From contig JALQWV010000197.1 of NCBI GenBank assembly GCA_023263465.1, positions 1 to 6,294 of the forward strand: DNA of 6,294 nucleotides. The letters run 5' to 3'. The notes below the pieces were generated by a model that ran no database searches, was not told the DNA's origin, and saw nothing but the letters and a program-made list of their open reading frames with translations. The stretch comes from Ilumatobacteraceae bacterium. GTDB lineage: Bacteria; Actinomycetota; Acidimicrobiia; Acidimicrobiales; Ilumatobacteraceae. A program made the position numbers and the translations under genes. Positions 5,198 through 6,294 of this stretch are shown here, piece by piece; position 1 is the stretch's first letter; each line of letters starts with the position of its first letter.

Positions 5198-6294
5198 ATG
5201 AAAGTTGAGCGTGTAACTGGGAAGAAACTACGAACGATTGTTGAACCCGCTCGCGAAGTTGATGTCATTCACGAAACCGATGTTTTAGTTGTTGGTTCTG
5301 GTCCTGCTGGACTAGCCGCAGCGCTTGCTGCCGCGCGCAGTGGAGTAAATGTCACCTTGGTTGAGCGGTTTGGTTGTTTCGGCGGGAACATCACCACTGT
5401 TGGCGTAGAGGGCATGGCCTGGTACCGGCATGAACAAACAGTGGAGGCAAACGGCATTGGTCGCGAATTTGAAACGCGTGCAGCATCTATGGGTGCTGCT
5501 GTTCCTGAAAGCCAATCGCAGTCGTTTGAATTAGATGCTGAAGGATTCAAGGTCGTTGCTGACGTATTGGTGCAAGAAGCAGGTATTCATCCAATGTTGC
5601 ATCGATCATTCGTTGCGCCGGTCATGGATGGCAACGCAGTTATTGGAATCATCACCGAGTCCAAAGCTGGGCGCGAGGCCTTACTCGCAAAACGCGTCAT
5701 TGATGCAACTGGTGATGCAGACGTTGCGTACCGTGCAGGTGCTCCAACATTTCTGGCGCCACGTGAAAATCTCATGGCATCGTCGGTCATGTTCCACATT
5801 GCAGGTGTCGACAAAAAGAAGTTTGTCGAAGGTGTAGCTAGCGACCCGCAGACATATAAAGACTGGGCGGGAAATGGCGAATGGAGTATTGAAACGTCAG
5901 GCAAAGAAGACGACATGTTTTCCCCATTCCTGCACAAACCTTTTAAAGCAGCACTTGAAGCAGGTCTGATTCCAGCAGACCTGACCACCATTGCTGGAAC
6001 CTGGGGGGCAGTTCATGACTCAGGTGAAATGACCTACATGAACTTGATTCATCTGGCTGGACTCGATGGAACTGATCCAGATGATTTAACGACAGGAGAA
6101 ATTGAAGGTCGACGTCAAGCCATGCATGCACTCACTGCATTAAAGGCGTACACGCCAGGTTGCGAAGGTGCTCGCTTGCGCAACTTTGGAATGACTCTTG
6201 GAGTTCGAGATACTCGCAAGATCGATTCGGTGTACAACATGACTGAACACGATGTTCGCGAACAGGCTCGCTTTGAAGACTCCATTGGCATTTA
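5198..6294 (+). CDS. FAD-dependent oxidoreductase (FAD_oxidored type), 3' end missing
   Basis: The frame is open from the ATG at 5198 to the end of the window (365 codons seen), so the C-terminus is missing. After a leader of about 26 residues comes a Rossmann FAD site: DVLVVGSGPAGLAAALAAA with the GxGxxG glycines at 33, 35 and 38, and the ribose-binding acid E56 in VTLVERFG. FGGNITT follows. A second FAD motif, RVIDATGDADVAYRAGAP, covers about 166-183. Near the end, LGVRDTRKI and the NMTEHDV and ARFEDSIG stretches match a late conserved region of FAD_oxidored proteins. The family is broad, with many members of unknown substrate. Nothing visible fixes the reaction, and no signal peptide is seen. 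It follows yqeY after 5 bases without a strong ribosome site, so coupling is likely. Confidence 0.88.
   Translation, partial: MKVERVTGKKLRTIVEPAREVDVIHETDVLVVGSGPAGLAAALAAARSGVNVTLVERFGCFGGNITTVGVEGMAWYRHEQTVEANGIGREFETRAASMGAAVPESQSQSFELDAEGFKVVADVLVQEAGIHPMLHRSFVAPVMDGNAVIGIITESKAGREALLAKRVIDATGDADVAYRAGAPTFLAPRENLMASSVMFHIAGVDKKKFVEGVASDPQTYKDWAGNGEWSIETSGKEDDMFSPFLHKPFKAALEAGLIPADLTTIAGTWGAVHDSGEMTYMNLIHLAGLDGTDPDDLTTGEIEGRRQAMHALTALKAYTPGCEGARLRNFGMTLGVRDTRKIDSVYNMTEHDVREQARFEDSIGI

Noticed and set aside
5587..5991. Open frame on the minus strand within the FAD oxidoreductase
   Set aside because: The plus-strand frame is continuous and carries clear FAD motifs, and the reverse frame shows no recognisable protein.

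Overview
The window reads as a stretch of bacterial chromosome with no mobile element, rRNA, tRNA or CRISPR array. Its base composition is moderate (about half G+C by eye). Gene content suggests an actinobacterial lineage, possibly a freshwater Acidimicrobiia-type organism. The pointers are tight gene packing, GTG and TTG starts, short or absent leaders, a Zur-type 7-1-7 operator, and a DsbB plus membrane-anchored CPHC thioredoxin pair. The taxonomy is inference only.

Layout. Bases 1-986 are read on the plus strand: the last 27 codons of an acyl-CoA dehydrogenase, a small DUF805 membrane protein two bases later, then an Ogt-type O6-alkylguanine-DNA alkyltransferase. Bases 970-3427 are on the minus strand and form a compact metal-uptake ABC operon, transcribed in the order binding lipoprotein, permease, ATPase. 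The coding ends of these three genes overlap by 1-4 bases. A perfect 15-bp Fur/Zur-type inverted repeat lies in the operon's putative promoter. A second 14/15 copy overlaps the start codon of the binding protein. Bases 3478-4657, also minus strand, hold a disulfide-forming pair: a DsbB-like quinone-linked membrane oxidoreductase, then a membrane-anchored CPHC thioredoxin-fold protein. The second gene is broken by an apparent one-base deletion in an A-run. Bases 4731-6294 on the plus strand, divergent from the dsb pair, carry yqeY and the first 365 codons of an FAD-dependent oxidoreductase that runs off the window.

How the parts fit. The ABC operon should import zinc (less likely manganese) when scarce, repressed by a Fur-family regulator encoded elsewhere. 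DsbB would reoxidise the CPHC protein so it can introduce disulfides into exported proteins, if that protein is made intact. The dsb pair lies 50 bp upstream of the metal operon on the same strand with no visible terminator, so read-through is possible. Ogt and the ABC ATPase genes converge and overlap by 17 bp.

I found no clearly new multi-gene system. The points most worth checking are the thioredoxin frameshift, the doubled operator that extends into coding sequence, a His in place of the usual acidic fourth metal ligand in the binding protein, and the His-rich tail on the permease.
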